Source of the DNA: Bacteroides zhangwenhongii
Lineage (GTDB): Bacteria > Bacteroidota > Bacteroidia > Bacteroidales > Bacteroidaceae
Direction of reading: 5' to 3'
DNA: 64,000 bases
NCBI RefSeq assembly: GCF_009193325.2
Contig: NZ_CP059856.1
Location: forward strand, 2,232,001 to 2,296,000
Shown: positions 36,602-46,125 of the stretch, piece by piece
Layout: every line of letters starts with the position of its first letter
How positions within the stretch are numbered: position 1 is the first letter of the stretch
Made by a program: the position numbers and the translations under genes
Notes under the pieces: model-generated
Databases searched by the model: none
Seen by the model: the letters and a program-made list of their open reading frames with translations, nothing else
Told to the model about the DNA's origin: nothing

Positions 36602-38620
36602 ATGAAACAAATAACCATAAATAGAAAATATATATTGCAGACATGGTTATGGATGCTCTTACTGTTATTCATTGCCTGTGATGATATGGAGGACAAGCCA
36701 TCTATCTCCAACATTGATGGCAGTAATATCTCCGAAACCGGAACTGCAGAGCTATATATATTAAGCGAAGGATTGTTTAACTTGAATAACAGTTCTTTGG
36801 CTCGTTATTCGTTCAAAAAAGGAAAGCTTACTAAAAATTACTTCAAGGACCTAAACAAACGAGGGTTGGGTGATACAGCCAATGATATGGCATTATATGG
36901 TGGCAAATTATACATTGTAGTCAATGTATCCAGCACCATTGAAGTAATAGACTTCCAAACAGGAGTTTCTATCAAACAAATCCCTATGCTGGCAAAAAAC
37001 GGCAGTTCACGACAGCCACGCCATATCACGTTTCATAAAGACAAGGCATACGTATGTTCATACGATGGTACCGTTGCACGGATCGACACTACTTCCTTAG
37101 AAATAGATGCCTTGACAAAAGCCGGAAGAAACCCGGAAAATATCTGTATACAAAATGACAAACTATATGTATCCAATTCCGGTGGTCTAGATTATTCGGC
37201 TGGTTTAGGTGTAGACAATACAGTTTCCGTGATCGACATCACTTCCTTTACAGAAATAAAGAAAATAACAGTCGGTCCCAATCCCGGATGTATTATACCA
37301 GGACCAGACGAAACAGTTTATGTAGCTACTCATGGAAATAACATAGCAGATGGTGACTTCCACTTTGTAAAGATAGACTGCAGAACAGATGAAGTAGCAC
37401 ATATTTATGACGAAAAAGTCATGAATTTTGCAATCAGTGGCAATATCGCTTATTTATATAATTACAACTACAATACAGAATCATCTTCTATCAAGGTTTT
37501 CAATCTAAAGACCGGACAGACTATACGCAACAACTTTATCACAGACGGAACCCGGATCAACACCCCTTACGGTATTAATATCAATCCATACAGTGATAAT
37601 ATCTACATAACGGAAGCATATAGTTACACCATAACCGGTGACATACTTTGCTTCAATCAGAACGGACAGTTGCAATTCAGAATCAACCGTGTCGGACTGA
37701 ACCCTAATACCGTTGTGTTCAGCAACAAAGTATCATCAGGAGACAGCAGTGAAGAGGACTCGGATCCGAATGCCCCCTCTGCATTTGCCAATAGAGTATT
37801 GGAATACAGACCGGCTCCCTGCCAATTTATGAATACATCCACAACTGCTTATAAAGAAAACTATACATCTGAAGATGTGAGAAAATACGCAGAAGAGCTA
37901 CTCAAAGATCCAGACCTATGTCTTCTTAGTCTTGGAGCATACGGAGGTTATATCACGGTAGGATTTGATCATACAGTACCTAACGTTCCCGGACAATATG
38001 ATTTCAAAATATATGGCAACGCGTACTATGACGCATTCGGGACATTAACCGGAAAGCTTGGTGGAAGCTCAGAGCCAGGCATTGTATTAGTTTCGAAAGA
38101 TGTTAATGGTAACCAGTTACCTGATGATGAATGGTATGAGCTTGCCGGCAGCGAATATACGTCTTCCGCAACTATAAAAAATTATACTATTACTTATCAC
38201 CGTCCCACATCAATATTGGATAAAGTTAAATGGACAGATAATCAAGGAAACGAGGGATATGTAAACAGAAATGATTTCTATACTACCAATTCATATTATC
38301 CATTATGGATAGAAGAGAACGAGATGACATTCCATGGTAGCCGTTTGAAAGATAACGCTGTGAATGAACCTCGTGAAGATATGCCAGAACATTGGGTAGG
38401 ATACTGCTATCCATACGGATATGCAGACAATCACCCTAATAACACAGAAAAAAGTAAATTTCAAATAGACTGGGCAGTAGACAAAAACGGACATCCCGTT
38501 CAATTAGATGGCATTGATTTCGTTAGAATTTACACAGCTGTCAATCAAAATACAGGGTGGATGGGAGAAATTTCAACCGAAATACAAGCTATTGAAGATT
38601 TACATTTTGGGAAACAATAA
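36602..38620 (+). CDS. BtuG-like beta-propeller lipoprotein with extra C-terminal domain
   Basis: A 672-residue surface lipoprotein (LFIACDD lipobox, about 22-26). Residues 45-370 are YncE/DUF5074-like propeller repeats (YILSEGLFNLNNSSLARYS; VIDFQTGVSIKQIPML; KLYVSNSGGLDY; PGCIIPGPDETVYVATHG). This is the fold of BtuG proteins, which bind cobalamin at the cell surface and pass it to BtuB. From about 400 on there is a second domain (LCLLSLGAYGGYITVGFDHT; GIVLVSKDVNGNQLPDDEWYEL) not found in a minimal BtuG. The gene starts 2 bp after the receptor stop, so it is in the same operon. Confidence 0.8.
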   Translation: MKQITINRKYILQTWLWMLLLLFIACDDMEDKPSISNIDGSNISETGTAELYILSEGLFNLNNSSLARYSFKKGKLTKNYFKDLNKRGLGDTANDMALYGGKLYIVVNVSSTIEVIDFQTGVSIKQIPMLAKNGSSRQPRHITFHKDKAYVCSYDGTVARIDTTSLEIDALTKAGRNPENICIQNDKLYVSNSGGLDYSAGLGVDNTVSVIDITSFTEIKKITVGPNPGCIIPGPDETVYVATHGNNIADGDFHFVKIDCRTDEVAHIYDEKVMNFAISGNIAYLYNYNYNTESSSIKVFNLKTGQTIRNNFITDGTRINTPYGININPYSDNIYITEAYSYTITGDILCFNQNGQLQFRINRVGLNPNTVVFSNKVSSGDSSEEDSDPNAPSAFANRVLEYRPAPCQFMNTSTTAYKENYTSEDVRKYAEELLKDPDLCLLSLGAYGGYITVGFDHTVPNVPGQYDFKIYGNAYYDAFGTLTGKLGGSSEPGIVLVSKDVNGNQLPDDEWYELAGSEYTSSATIKNYTITYHRPTSILDKVKWTDNQGNEGYVNRNDFYTTNSYYPLWIEENEMTFHGSRLKDNAVNEPREDMPEHWVGYCYPYGYADNHPNNTEKSKFQIDWAVDKNGHPVQLDGIDFVRIYTAVNQNTGWMGEISTEIQAIEDLHFGKQ

Positions 38621-38654
38621 ACAATTATGTATAAATTATTTAATTAAAAGAAGA

Positions 38655-39965
38655 ATGAAAAAGTATTTTGTATTAATGCTAATAACCTTATCACTAGGTT
38701 TCGCTGCTTGTTCTGATGATGACACAAAAGTAAGTTTATCCAGTGTAAGCATTGCAAATGAACAAGAAATAACTGAAATAGTACAGAATGGTATATTAAC
38801 ACTTGTTGCCCAATACGAGTGTAATATAACTCCCAAAATTGAATGGAAAGTTGATAATGAAGTAAAATCAAACGAAGCTACATTCAACTTCTCTAGTGAA
38901 AAGTTGGGAGAACACATAATCACACTTACTGTTTTCACAAACGAAACTGAAGAAAGCGCAACCCTAAAAATTAATGTATATGGTAAATACAAAAAAGGAA
39001 CATTTATATTAAATGAAGGGAGTGCCGGAAGAACAAATAGCCATTTAATATTTATTTCCCCCAATTATGAAATAACAAAAGAAGCTTATTTTGAAGTAAA
39101 CAATAGCCATCTAGGGGATGTTAGTCAAGACCTGTACATAAATAACGGGAAAATTTATATTGTCAGTCAAGGAGCATTTAATAACAAATCAACGATGGGA
39201 GTCATTGTAGCGAATGCTGAAACACTTAAAAAAATTATATTCTACCATGATGAATTAAGTGATCTAAATTCTCCTACACATATTGCTGTCACCGATGAAG
39301 ATAATCTATACATCCGAGACAGTGAAGGAATTCATTTATTCAACCCTTCTACAAAGAGTGTTGTGCTCATTGAAGGTACAGAAGGTGCACTTAAAACAAG
39401 AATGGCAGTATCTAAAGGAAAGGTATTTATAGCAAAAGGTACTTCTATCGTAGTAATTCAAGGACAAAAAGTTATTAATACAAAAGAATTCAATAGCACA
39501 CCGACAGGAGTTCTTAAGGCTGATGATGGGAATATATGGGTATCAACGGAACATAGTATCAGTAAACTATCTTCCATAGATTATTCTATTATCAGAACAA
39601 ACCAGCTAGAAAGTTATCAACTAAAATCCTATGGTACACCAGCAATTTCAGCCAAAGGTAATATGCTCTATTTTAACAGTAACTTTGATACCAAAATATA
39701 TAGACATAATTTCACCATTGGAGAAACTAAAATGCTTTATAATGTAGGAGAAAACATAGAAAATGCTAATATAACATATGGTTCAGTTGCTATCAATCCT
39801 AATAATGGTGATGTCTATATAAACACAATTAAAGGTTATAGTGACTACACAACCAATAATATCAGTATTTTCAATTTCGAATATAATACAGATCCATTAC
39901 TCCACAATCTAAAAGGTTATACAAGCTTCCCCGGAGGTGTCTATTTCACCAACAGTTTTGAATAA
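38655..39965 (+). CDS. Second BtuG-like lipoprotein with N-terminal Ig-like domain
   Basis: A 436-residue lipoprotein (signal with lipobox LGFAACSDDD). It has an Ig/PKD-like domain at about 45-115 (LVAQYECNITPKIEWKVDNE) and a DUF5074/YncE-like propeller from about 120 (FILNEGSAGRTNSHLIFIS; LYINNGKIYIVSQGAFNNKS; GDVYINTIKGYS). The start at 38655 gives the signal peptide; the upstream in-frame ATG lies inside the previous gene. It is the last gene of the cobalamin operon. It may be a paralogous corrinoid binder with different ligand range. Confidence 0.75.
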   Translation: MKKYFVLMLITLSLGFAACSDDDTKVSLSSVSIANEQEITEIVQNGILTLVAQYECNITPKIEWKVDNEVKSNEATFNFSSEKLGEHIITLTVFTNETEESATLKINVYGKYKKGTFILNEGSAGRTNSHLIFISPNYEITKEAYFEVNNSHLGDVSQDLYINNGKIYIVSQGAFNNKSTMGVIVANAETLKKIIFYHDELSDLNSPTHIAVTDEDNLYIRDSEGIHLFNPSTKSVVLIEGTEGALKTRMAVSKGKVFIAKGTSIVVIQGQKVINTKEFNSTPTGVLKADDGNIWVSTEHSISKLSSIDYSIIRTNQLESYQLKSYGTPAISAKGNMLYFNSNFDTKIYRHNFTIGETKMLYNVGENIENANITYGSVAINPNNGDVYINTIKGYSDYTTNNISIFNFEYNTDPLLHNLKGYTSFPGGVYFTNSFE

Positions 39966-40147
39966 TAAAATATCAGAAAGAAATTCAAGGATAATAAAAC
40001 AATTATTGCTGTCCGAGAAAATGTGCACCTTTAACCATGGTTATACTTTTGGTGTGGTAACTCAAAGATAACCAAAAGGGGCTGACTTTTTCTCTATGGC
40101 AATTACTTGTGAATTAAAAATATTTCATTATCTTTACAGCAACAAAT

Positions 40148-40190
40148 CCCGCTCGCTTCCCGTAAGATTAGCGTACCCAGCGGGACATTT
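40148..40190 (+). promoter_or_regulatory. Leader hairpin CCCGCT/AGCGGG
   Basis: CCCGCT (40148-40153) pairs with AGCGGG (40179-40184), followed by ACATTTTTATTT. It sits just after a weak -7-like TATCTTTA and just before the small frame at 40197. It could be a terminator or a leader structure. Confidence 0.35.
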
Positions 40191-40196
40191 TTATTT

Positions 40197-40343
40197 ATGG
40201 GAGTTAAGTATCAAGTCATAACAACTGAGAGGCAAATTGAGATTCTCAAAGAGAGGGATTTGCTTATCAATAATGTCGAGAAAGCCGTAGAAACTCTTGA
40301 CACCATTAGTTTTTTGTCTTGCCGGTTATTAGCGACACCTTGA
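40197..40343 (+). CDS. Possible 48-residue helical protein or gene remnant
   Basis: ATG at 40197 opens 48 codons. The product begins MGVKYQVITTERQIEILKER and continues with DLLINNVEKAVETLDTISFL. The sequence looks like a short amphipathic coiled coil and not random AT-rich translation. It is preceded by a TATCTTTA element and a hairpin leader. It could be a whole small gene or the N-terminus of a lost one. The family is not recognised. Confidence 0.35.
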   Translation: MGVKYQVITTERQIEILKERDLLINNVEKAVETLDTISFLSCRLLATP

Positions 40344-40367
40344 GATGGAACATACCCCATCATCTCA

Positions 40368-40411
40368 AGTGTTAACATCTATCGCCTCAAATATACACTC
40401 TTTATATATTT
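40368..40411. repeat. Two 22-bp repeat units, left flank of the cassette
   Basis: Two tandem units (40368-40389 and 40390-40411) with core CATCTCAAGTGTTAACATC. The segment 40368-40404 matches 47671-47707 at 34 of 37 positions by eye, so the same repeat family borders the cassette on both sides. Confidence 0.65.
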
Positions 40412-40523
40412 TCCCCACTCGCATAGAATAATGATTATTAGCAGTTGGATGCCCATATTATGCATATTTATCAGCAGTGAGAAACTTTTTTTGTTGACAT
40501 ACAGCAGTCTGAGATATTTTGTT

Positions 40524-40531
40524 TATATTTG
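40524..40531 (+). promoter_or_regulatory. -7 box of the type VII-like cassette
   Basis: TATATTTG matches TAnnTTTG. A TTGTTGACA element lies about 25-30 bp upstream. The transcript leader to the first ATG (40679) would be about 140 bases. Confidence 0.55.
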
Positions 40532-40678
40532 CCATGTCAGTTAATTTAATATGTTAGCAGTTTCGCAGCACTAAGATAGGTAAATTTTCCGACATGGAAA
40601 AGTGTTTATATTTATATATCAAACACTTGTACTTTTCACAAATAAATATGCTGCGGAATTAAGGGTAAGAAAATTAAT

Positions 40679-43027
40679 ATGGAGAATATTGTCATCAGCT
40701 CACTATACGATACTATTGACCAACTTTCCAAGGTTACACGACCTGCTGGTACTCCAAATACAACAGCTCATAATCTTTTGCGTATTGCAACCATAGAGCA
40801 ACTCATGAGCAAGAAACCTTGCACCTTGCAAGTGGGTGACAAATTATTTGAGTTACAAATTTGGAAGAATCCCGATCTATCCTATAGCATAGAGAAACTC
40901 ACTCCTTATGCTCCACAAACGGCAGCCCTGCTCATGGCTATACACCAAATCAACACCGATGAGAAGAAAGTAATGGCAGGTACACGTTTGTTGTTAGAAT
41001 GCTATCAAGACAAGAGTATTTGTTGCCGTATAGCACTGGCTATATGCTGTTTGCGTGGCATAGATGGTAAGAACGATTCTGTACAGGGCATTAATCTGGC
41101 TACTGCCTCATGTCGCATTAAGGGAGCAAAAGGTATGGCTGCCGTAGAGAATGATTTAAAACAAACTCCTTATAACCCAGATCTTTTTCTGAACGATTTG
41201 GGTGCAGCCTACTTCAACACGCACGATGTAATCGTGGCCAATCTTTACTTCAAGCGTGCCTTGGAGCTGAAGGGCGATGATGCTGATATGCTGCACAATG
41301 TATGCGTGAGCCTCACGGAACAAAAAAAATACCACGAAGCATTTCCCTATCTACTTAAGGCTGCCGTAGGAGGCGACAAAAGCCGTTACTATTATTTGGG
41401 GTATTGCTGGTACTATGGATATGACAAAAATAACTCACCACTGACCGATAAAGATACGCGTACCGAGCAACAAGTGTCACAAGCCGTACGGTGGCTCACG
41501 TTGTGCGATCATAAGCTCAAATTTCCCTTGCTTTCAGAAATTTATTTCCACCACGTTACGTTGCCTGGAGCTTTTTCGGGCACAACCGTGAAGCGTGGTA
41601 CAGGTGTCTTGAAGCCCCAAGATGCGGTGAAAGTTTTCCAAGCAGGCGCTAATGCGGGCGACAACTTCTCTATGTTGGCTTTAGCGCAATTTACCCTCTG
41701 TGGCTGGGGAATCGCAGAAAATCGAACAGAGGCCATCAACTTGACACGTCGAGGCGTTGATGCGGCTGTCACGCCCCGTCCCGAACTTTATCAGGAAGCA
41801 CTCTACGACATGGCTATGAAATTTTCTGCTGATGAAAAAGAGCAACGACGCTATTTGGAACGTTATATCACCGAATATCCAAACTCCATTCTGTCCACGG
41901 CTCTCTACTATAAGCTAGGCAGTATCGTCTTTCATTCGGACAAAGTATACTCCAAAGCCGCCGACCTTCTCCTCAAGGCCGACTCACTGGCTCAAAAGGT
42001 AAACAATTCCACACTGGCTTACAAGCTGATGCCTGCCCTCTATGAAATGTTGGGCGACTGTTACTACAACCTGAAACAATATAACTTTGCAAAGCATTTT
42101 TATGAATTGTCTGCCAATCAGGAGAAAAGCGGATACAGTGCCTACATGGTCGGTTATCTCTATCATTATAACAAGATAACCATCGTGACTACTGAAGACA
42201 AGGGACGTTACCGCATTCGCATGGCCGTTGCAGCCTACAAGGAAGGGATAGAGTTAGGTTTCAAGCGTGGAGCTAAAGACTTGTTTCTATTACTCAGAGA
42301 TCGCAATGGCTACAATGGACATGACTACTGGGATGAAGACACCTCTCGCTACGCCCAAATGGCTATCGAAGAAAATAAATCGGTGGAGGCCATGTATTAT
42401 CTTGGCCTATGCTACCTAGCCCGTAAAGATACTAAGAAGGCTACTGAGTATCTGAGGATGGCCCATATAAATGGTCATCGCGATGCCATCTATATCATAG
42501 CAGCTTTTGGATATATGGAATCCAACGAACGGCTTCGCCTATTATGGGAAATGACTGAGCGTTATGAGAATCCTATTGAGACGAAAGACTTTACACTCAA
42601 TGCTCAAAATGCGCGTTACTATTATGCCACCGAAGCTTATAAATCTTCAAGTAATTATCATCGATACTATGCTATATTTAAGATGGAGGAGTTTATCAAG
42701 ATGGATTATTGTTCAAATGTCTGGTTCTCTCATCATTACTATACATCTGAATCCGGTCAAAGTAAGGAATACAAATGCGTTCCTATGCCCTATATGGCTG
42801 CCAAAGCCATAGACTGGATTATACCACGCCTGGCAGAAATACCGGAATACAAGCGTGTACTCAAGGATAGACTCAAACATATGGCATTATATTACCAATC
42901 GTTAAAAAGTCGTTCAGACGGCAAACGTGTACTGGACAAAGATACTGCTCTGCGTGATCGACTCGATAAAGTGGTATTCGATATCAATCATCCTTTGGCA
43001 GGAGGATTGAAAAAACTATTCAAATGA
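40679..43027 (+). CDS. TPR/Sel1-repeat protein, first gene of the cassette
   Basis: A 782-residue soluble protein with no signal peptide or membrane helix. It is built of helical TPR/Sel1-like repeats, for example DADMLHNVCVSLTEQKKYHEAFPYLLKAA (about 200-230, quoted in parts: DADMLHNVCVSLTEQ and KKYHEAFPYLLKAA), YYYLGYCWYYGY, ALAQFTLCGWGIAENRTEAI, and EAMYYLGLCYLARKDTKKA. Repeat proteins of this kind act as scaffolds or chaperone-like binding platforms. It is 37 bp before the FtsK-like gene and shares its promoter, so it is likely a partner of the ATPase or its small substrates. It is not a known part of classical type VII systems. Confidence 0.75.
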   Translation: MENIVISSLYDTIDQLSKVTRPAGTPNTTAHNLLRIATIEQLMSKKPCTLQVGDKLFELQIWKNPDLSYSIEKLTPYAPQTAALLMAIHQINTDEKKVMAGTRLLLECYQDKSICCRIALAICCLRGIDGKNDSVQGINLATASCRIKGAKGMAAVENDLKQTPYNPDLFLNDLGAAYFNTHDVIVANLYFKRALELKGDDADMLHNVCVSLTEQKKYHEAFPYLLKAAVGGDKSRYYYLGYCWYYGYDKNNSPLTDKDTRTEQQVSQAVRWLTLCDHKLKFPLLSEIYFHHVTLPGAFSGTTVKRGTGVLKPQDAVKVFQAGANAGDNFSMLALAQFTLCGWGIAENRTEAINLTRRGVDAAVTPRPELYQEALYDMAMKFSADEKEQRRYLERYITEYPNSILSTALYYKLGSIVFHSDKVYSKAADLLLKADSLAQKVNNSTLAYKLMPALYEMLGDCYYNLKQYNFAKHFYELSANQEKSGYSAYMVGYLYHYNKITIVTTEDKGRYRIRMAVAAYKEGIELGFKRGAKDLFLLLRDRNGYNGHDYWDEDTSRYAQMAIEENKSVEAMYYLGLCYLARKDTKKATEYLRMAHINGHRDAIYIIAAFGYMESNERLRLLWEMTERYENPIETKDFTLNAQNARYYYATEAYKSSSNYHRYYAIFKMEEFIKMDYCSNVWFSHHYYTSESGQSKEYKCVPMPYMAAKAIDWIIPRLAEIPEYKRVLKDRLKHMALYYQSLKSRSDGKRVLDKDTALRDRLDKVVFDINHPLAGGLKKLFK

Positions 43028-43064
43028 TGAATGGGCGAGAACGAAAGTGAAGTAAAATTTTTAC

Positions 43065-46000
43065 ATGAACGGAAACGAGACAATGAAAAATCCTATTATA
43101 GAAGACATCGAACGATACAACCGCGACTTGAATCGCACCGACTTGCTCACCCCCGTGGCAGACGATCTATGTAACTTTATGCGGACGTGGCACGCTCTCT
43201 ATTGCGAATACTATTTTGTGTGCGGACTCGATCAGACACGGAAGGGAAAGACTTGGCACGTTGACCTTAAATCGCTGAGTGATGGAATCTTCCGCAAGGC
43301 TATGAAGCAATGGGTGGAACAAATGACCGGTCACGGTCGACGTACAGAAGCTACGCTGGTAGAAAGCATCTATCAAGATTTCACCCCTTCTGCCATGCCT
43401 TGCATGATAGAGCAAACTGAGGCATTCAAAAAAGAATTAGGTCTTTACCTCGAACGTAAACAGAACGCGGCTTCGGCGAGTGTGTCTACCCTGCAGAAAG
43501 AATTCACTCAGAAGATAAGCCATATGGGACTGCATATGACCTATGGTTTGCCGTTAAAGGAGGAGTCATGGTTTAGCGCCGTGACAACTGAGGCACAAAC
43601 CCGTGTCACCCTCGACCACATTCCTTTGACCTACAATCCTTACAAGGTACCCCTCATGGGACGGGAGCAGACGCTCTGGGTGCCTCAACTCACCCCTTGG
43701 CAGTCCAAGTGGGGGTGTCCACATTTCAATGCTACTTCCATTGATTCCAATCAAGAGGTGATCCGACAATTGCTACTTACTCTTCTTTTAGCCTTTCCTA
43801 CCGGAAAACTGAAAGTATCATTCATTGACTTAGGATTCTCTACCGGCCTCACAAACCTACGTTCGTGCTTGGATGAAGCCTATTTAGGTGACCTCGTGCT
43901 CACAGCCGACGAACTGACTGCATGGACACGCTCCAAGACGCAATACCTACGTGATACCTTTGCCCAATATGGCGATGTCGTAGCGCGCAATACTAAAATG
44001 GGGCGTATGGAACATGGCTATGAACTCTGTATCATCCATGGAGTGGCTTCCGATACGTGTCCGGCTATCTGCATGGAGCAGCTCACCAAGTTGATGGCCG
44101 ACGGCACCAATGCCGGTATCTACTTCCTCTTCATCGGGACGCTGCCAACCAAATGGCCTGCCAACCGTTTCCTGGAATTGCCCCGCACACCACAAGGTGC
44201 TGTCTGCAAGATAATACCCACTCTTTCTGATGAACTCACTCGCAAGCTGTTCAGCTTGTTAACTAATCAGGTAAGTCTGCACGAACGCAAACAAGAAGAA
44301 CAAAAACAGCAACAGTTGAAACATCAACAGAAACAACTCTTTGAGGCCGATGCACTCGATGCCAGCCTGGAATTCAGCATAGAAATAGGTACTGACTCTG
44401 ACACTGAACAGCGTGTGAACTTTACGCTCGATGAGGAACATCATGTACATGCTTTCGTGCTGGGACAGACAGGTTCAGGTAAGAGCGTGTTTCTGCACAC
44501 TTTGCTGGGCAATGCCATGCTCAAGTATTCACCTAAAAGTCTGCAATTCTATCTGATGGACTTCAAAACGGGAGGTGTGGAGTTGAACCGCTATCACCAA
44601 TACCCTCACGTCCGTGCCTTGCTGGTCGATGAGAGCGACCCTCACATCACCCTCGAAATTCTGCGCGACATCACCACATTGATGCAAGAACGGGGTGAAC
44701 TGATGCGGAATGCGGGTTGCAATAATCTAAAGAGCTATAACGCCGCCCATCCTGCACAACCCCTTCCACGTATTGTGCTATTGGTTGACGAATGCCATGA
44801 GCTCTTCCGCGAGGGACGACACAAAATACAAACCGAGATGGATGACATCGTGACCCGCATCGCCAAACAAGGACGTAGCCAAGGTGTACACATTATTTTT
44901 GCCACGCAGACCCTCACGGGATGCACCCTGCCACGCGACATCATCGGACAAATCACTGACCCTTATCTCTTAAAGTGCGATCCGGTAGATGCACTGCGTT
45001 TTGTAGAGGGAGCACAAGGCATCGTAAATCAGCTGAAACCGCATTGTGTGGCTCACTTCAACAAGCAGACGGAACAGCAGGAATGCTTCTTACCCGACTT
45101 CATAGAGCCCCTTATGGACCAATATTTAGAAGCTATTTTGCATAAGAACCAAGGAGCTAAATTAGACTTCACTCCTTTCTATTTTACCGGTACGCAAAAG
45201 TATAGCTTGGAGGAAGGTCTCTCAGAACTTACTTATCGCCGACATCCCGAACTCTCCTTGGGCAAGAGTCTGGAGGTGCGTTCGCACAACGTATCCATTC
45301 GCTTGCGTAACGACCTGGCACAGAACCTCCTCATCTTGGGAGCCAACGACCGCTTCCAGAGTTTGCGTGTAGCTTTGGTATCGCTTCTCTCGCTGATGCA
45401 CTACAGCGAACAGACGGGAGTGGATGCACGTTTCATCCTCTTCCTCAACGATGATCTCATCGACTATCCCGATCTGGAGGATTACGTCTATGCATTGGCG
45501 AAGCGTGGTGTGGAAATCTGCGACAACCAACGCAAACGACTCACGCGGGTGGAGGAACTGTATACCCTGCTCAAAGCAGATAACAACAGACCCACCTTTG
45601 TCATTGTAACCAATCAAGACGGATACGTGGAGTTGCGTCAAAACGCTGAGGTGACTCTCTCTACCCAATCATCAGCATCAAGTAGCGAGGAGGATGCCCA
45701 GCAACGTCAGACGGAAAGTAATCTCTTTTTCGGGGGAGACCTGAGTTTCACAGCTCAGTCGCATGCCGCAGCAGTCGGAAAGATACCGCTACGCTCGGTG
45801 TGGAAAGAACTGCTTATCAATGGTCCTGAGTGTAATATCTATACCGTATGGCAACTCCAGAAATTAAGTAACTTGTTCTTTGATAACGGTTCGATCTATG
45901 CTTCCGAGGTCTTCAAGCATTTTCTCTACCTAGCTCTGCTGCGTAACGACCGCGACACTGGAGCCAAGTTCAACTTCGACGATATTCACCTCGAAGAGTT

Positions 46001-46085
46001 AGGCGACGACCCTGAGCGCCTTCGCCTCTACCTATATAATGCCATGACCAACAGTGGCGTCACACTTTCTCCTTATGTTATATAA
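43065..46085 (+). CDS. FtsK/SpoIIIE-type ATPase resembling EccC/EssC
   Basis: A 1006-residue protein whose centre is an intact FtsK/SpoIIIE ATPase: Walker A GQTGSGKS with Lys473 (about 467-474), YLMDFKTGG, Walker B IVLLVDECHEL with Asp575/Glu576, RIAKQGRSQGVHIIFATQTL, and DPYLLKCDP. Before it (about 190-400) and after it (about 740-860) lie ATPase-like blocks without a Walker A, giving a three-module layout like EccC/EssC. A Gln/Lys-rich coiled coil (about 405-430) precedes the active module. No membrane helix is visible, unlike EssC and FtsK. Small WXG100-like genes follow at once, which supports a role in moving those proteins rather than DNA. A second in-frame ATG six codons in is a possible start. 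Confidence 0.85.
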   Translation: MNGNETMKNPIIEDIERYNRDLNRTDLLTPVADDLCNFMRTWHALYCEYYFVCGLDQTRKGKTWHVDLKSLSDGIFRKAMKQWVEQMTGHGRRTEATLVESIYQDFTPSAMPCMIEQTEAFKKELGLYLERKQNAASASVSTLQKEFTQKISHMGLHMTYGLPLKEESWFSAVTTEAQTRVTLDHIPLTYNPYKVPLMGREQTLWVPQLTPWQSKWGCPHFNATSIDSNQEVIRQLLLTLLLAFPTGKLKVSFIDLGFSTGLTNLRSCLDEAYLGDLVLTADELTAWTRSKTQYLRDTFAQYGDVVARNTKMGRMEHGYELCIIHGVASDTCPAICMEQLTKLMADGTNAGIYFLFIGTLPTKWPANRFLELPRTPQGAVCKIIPTLSDELTRKLFSLLTNQVSLHERKQEEQKQQQLKHQQKQLFEADALDASLEFSIEIGTDSDTEQRVNFTLDEEHHVHAFVLGQTGSGKSVFLHTLLGNAMLKYSPKSLQFYLMDFKTGGVELNRYHQYPHVRALLVDESDPHITLEILRDITTLMQERGELMRNAGCNNLKSYNAAHPAQPLPRIVLLVDECHELFREGRHKIQTEMDDIVTRIAKQGRSQGVHIIFATQTLTGCTLPRDIIGQITDPYLLKCDPVDALRFVEGAQGIVNQLKPHCVAHFNKQTEQQECFLPDFIEPLMDQYLEAILHKNQGAKLDFTPFYFTGTQKYSLEEGLSELTYRRHPELSLGKSLEVRSHNVSIRLRNDLAQNLLILGANDRFQSLRVALVSLLSLMHYSEQTGVDARFILFLNDDLIDYPDLEDYVYALAKRGVEICDNQRKRLTRVEELYTLLKADNNRPTFVIVTNQDGYVELRQNAEVTLSTQSSASSSEEDAQQRQTESNLFFGGDLSFTAQSHAAAVGKIPLRSVWKELLINGPECNIYTVWQLQKLSNLFFDNGSIYASEVFKHFLYLALLRNDRDTGAKFNFDDIHLEELGDDPERLRLYLYNAMTNSGVTLSPYVI

Positions 46086-46125
46086 GTAAAGCCATTCATA
46101 ACCCCTAATTTAATTGTATAGCCAT

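Larger units (their letters stand above)
39966..40678. other. Intergenic region before the type VII-like cassette
   Basis: The stretch contains a 12-bp palindrome TAACCATGGTTA (40032-40043) and inverted repeats CTTTTGGT/ACCAAAAG (40046-40078). A possible small gene follows (40197-40343), then two 22-bp repeat units (40368-40411), a -7 box at 40524, and a leader with the dyad AAGTGTTT/AAACACTT near 40605. Otherwise it is AT-rich and without recognised genes. Confidence 0.6.

Noticed and set aside
40021..40190. An insertion sequence end in the inverted repeats after the BtuG-like genes
   Set aside because: The dyads are short, there is no transposase frame nearby, and no target-site duplication could be matched.
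43065..46085. The ATPase as the chromosomal cell-division FtsK
   Set aside because: It lacks membrane helices and a gamma domain, and it sits in an operon with WXG100-like genes.
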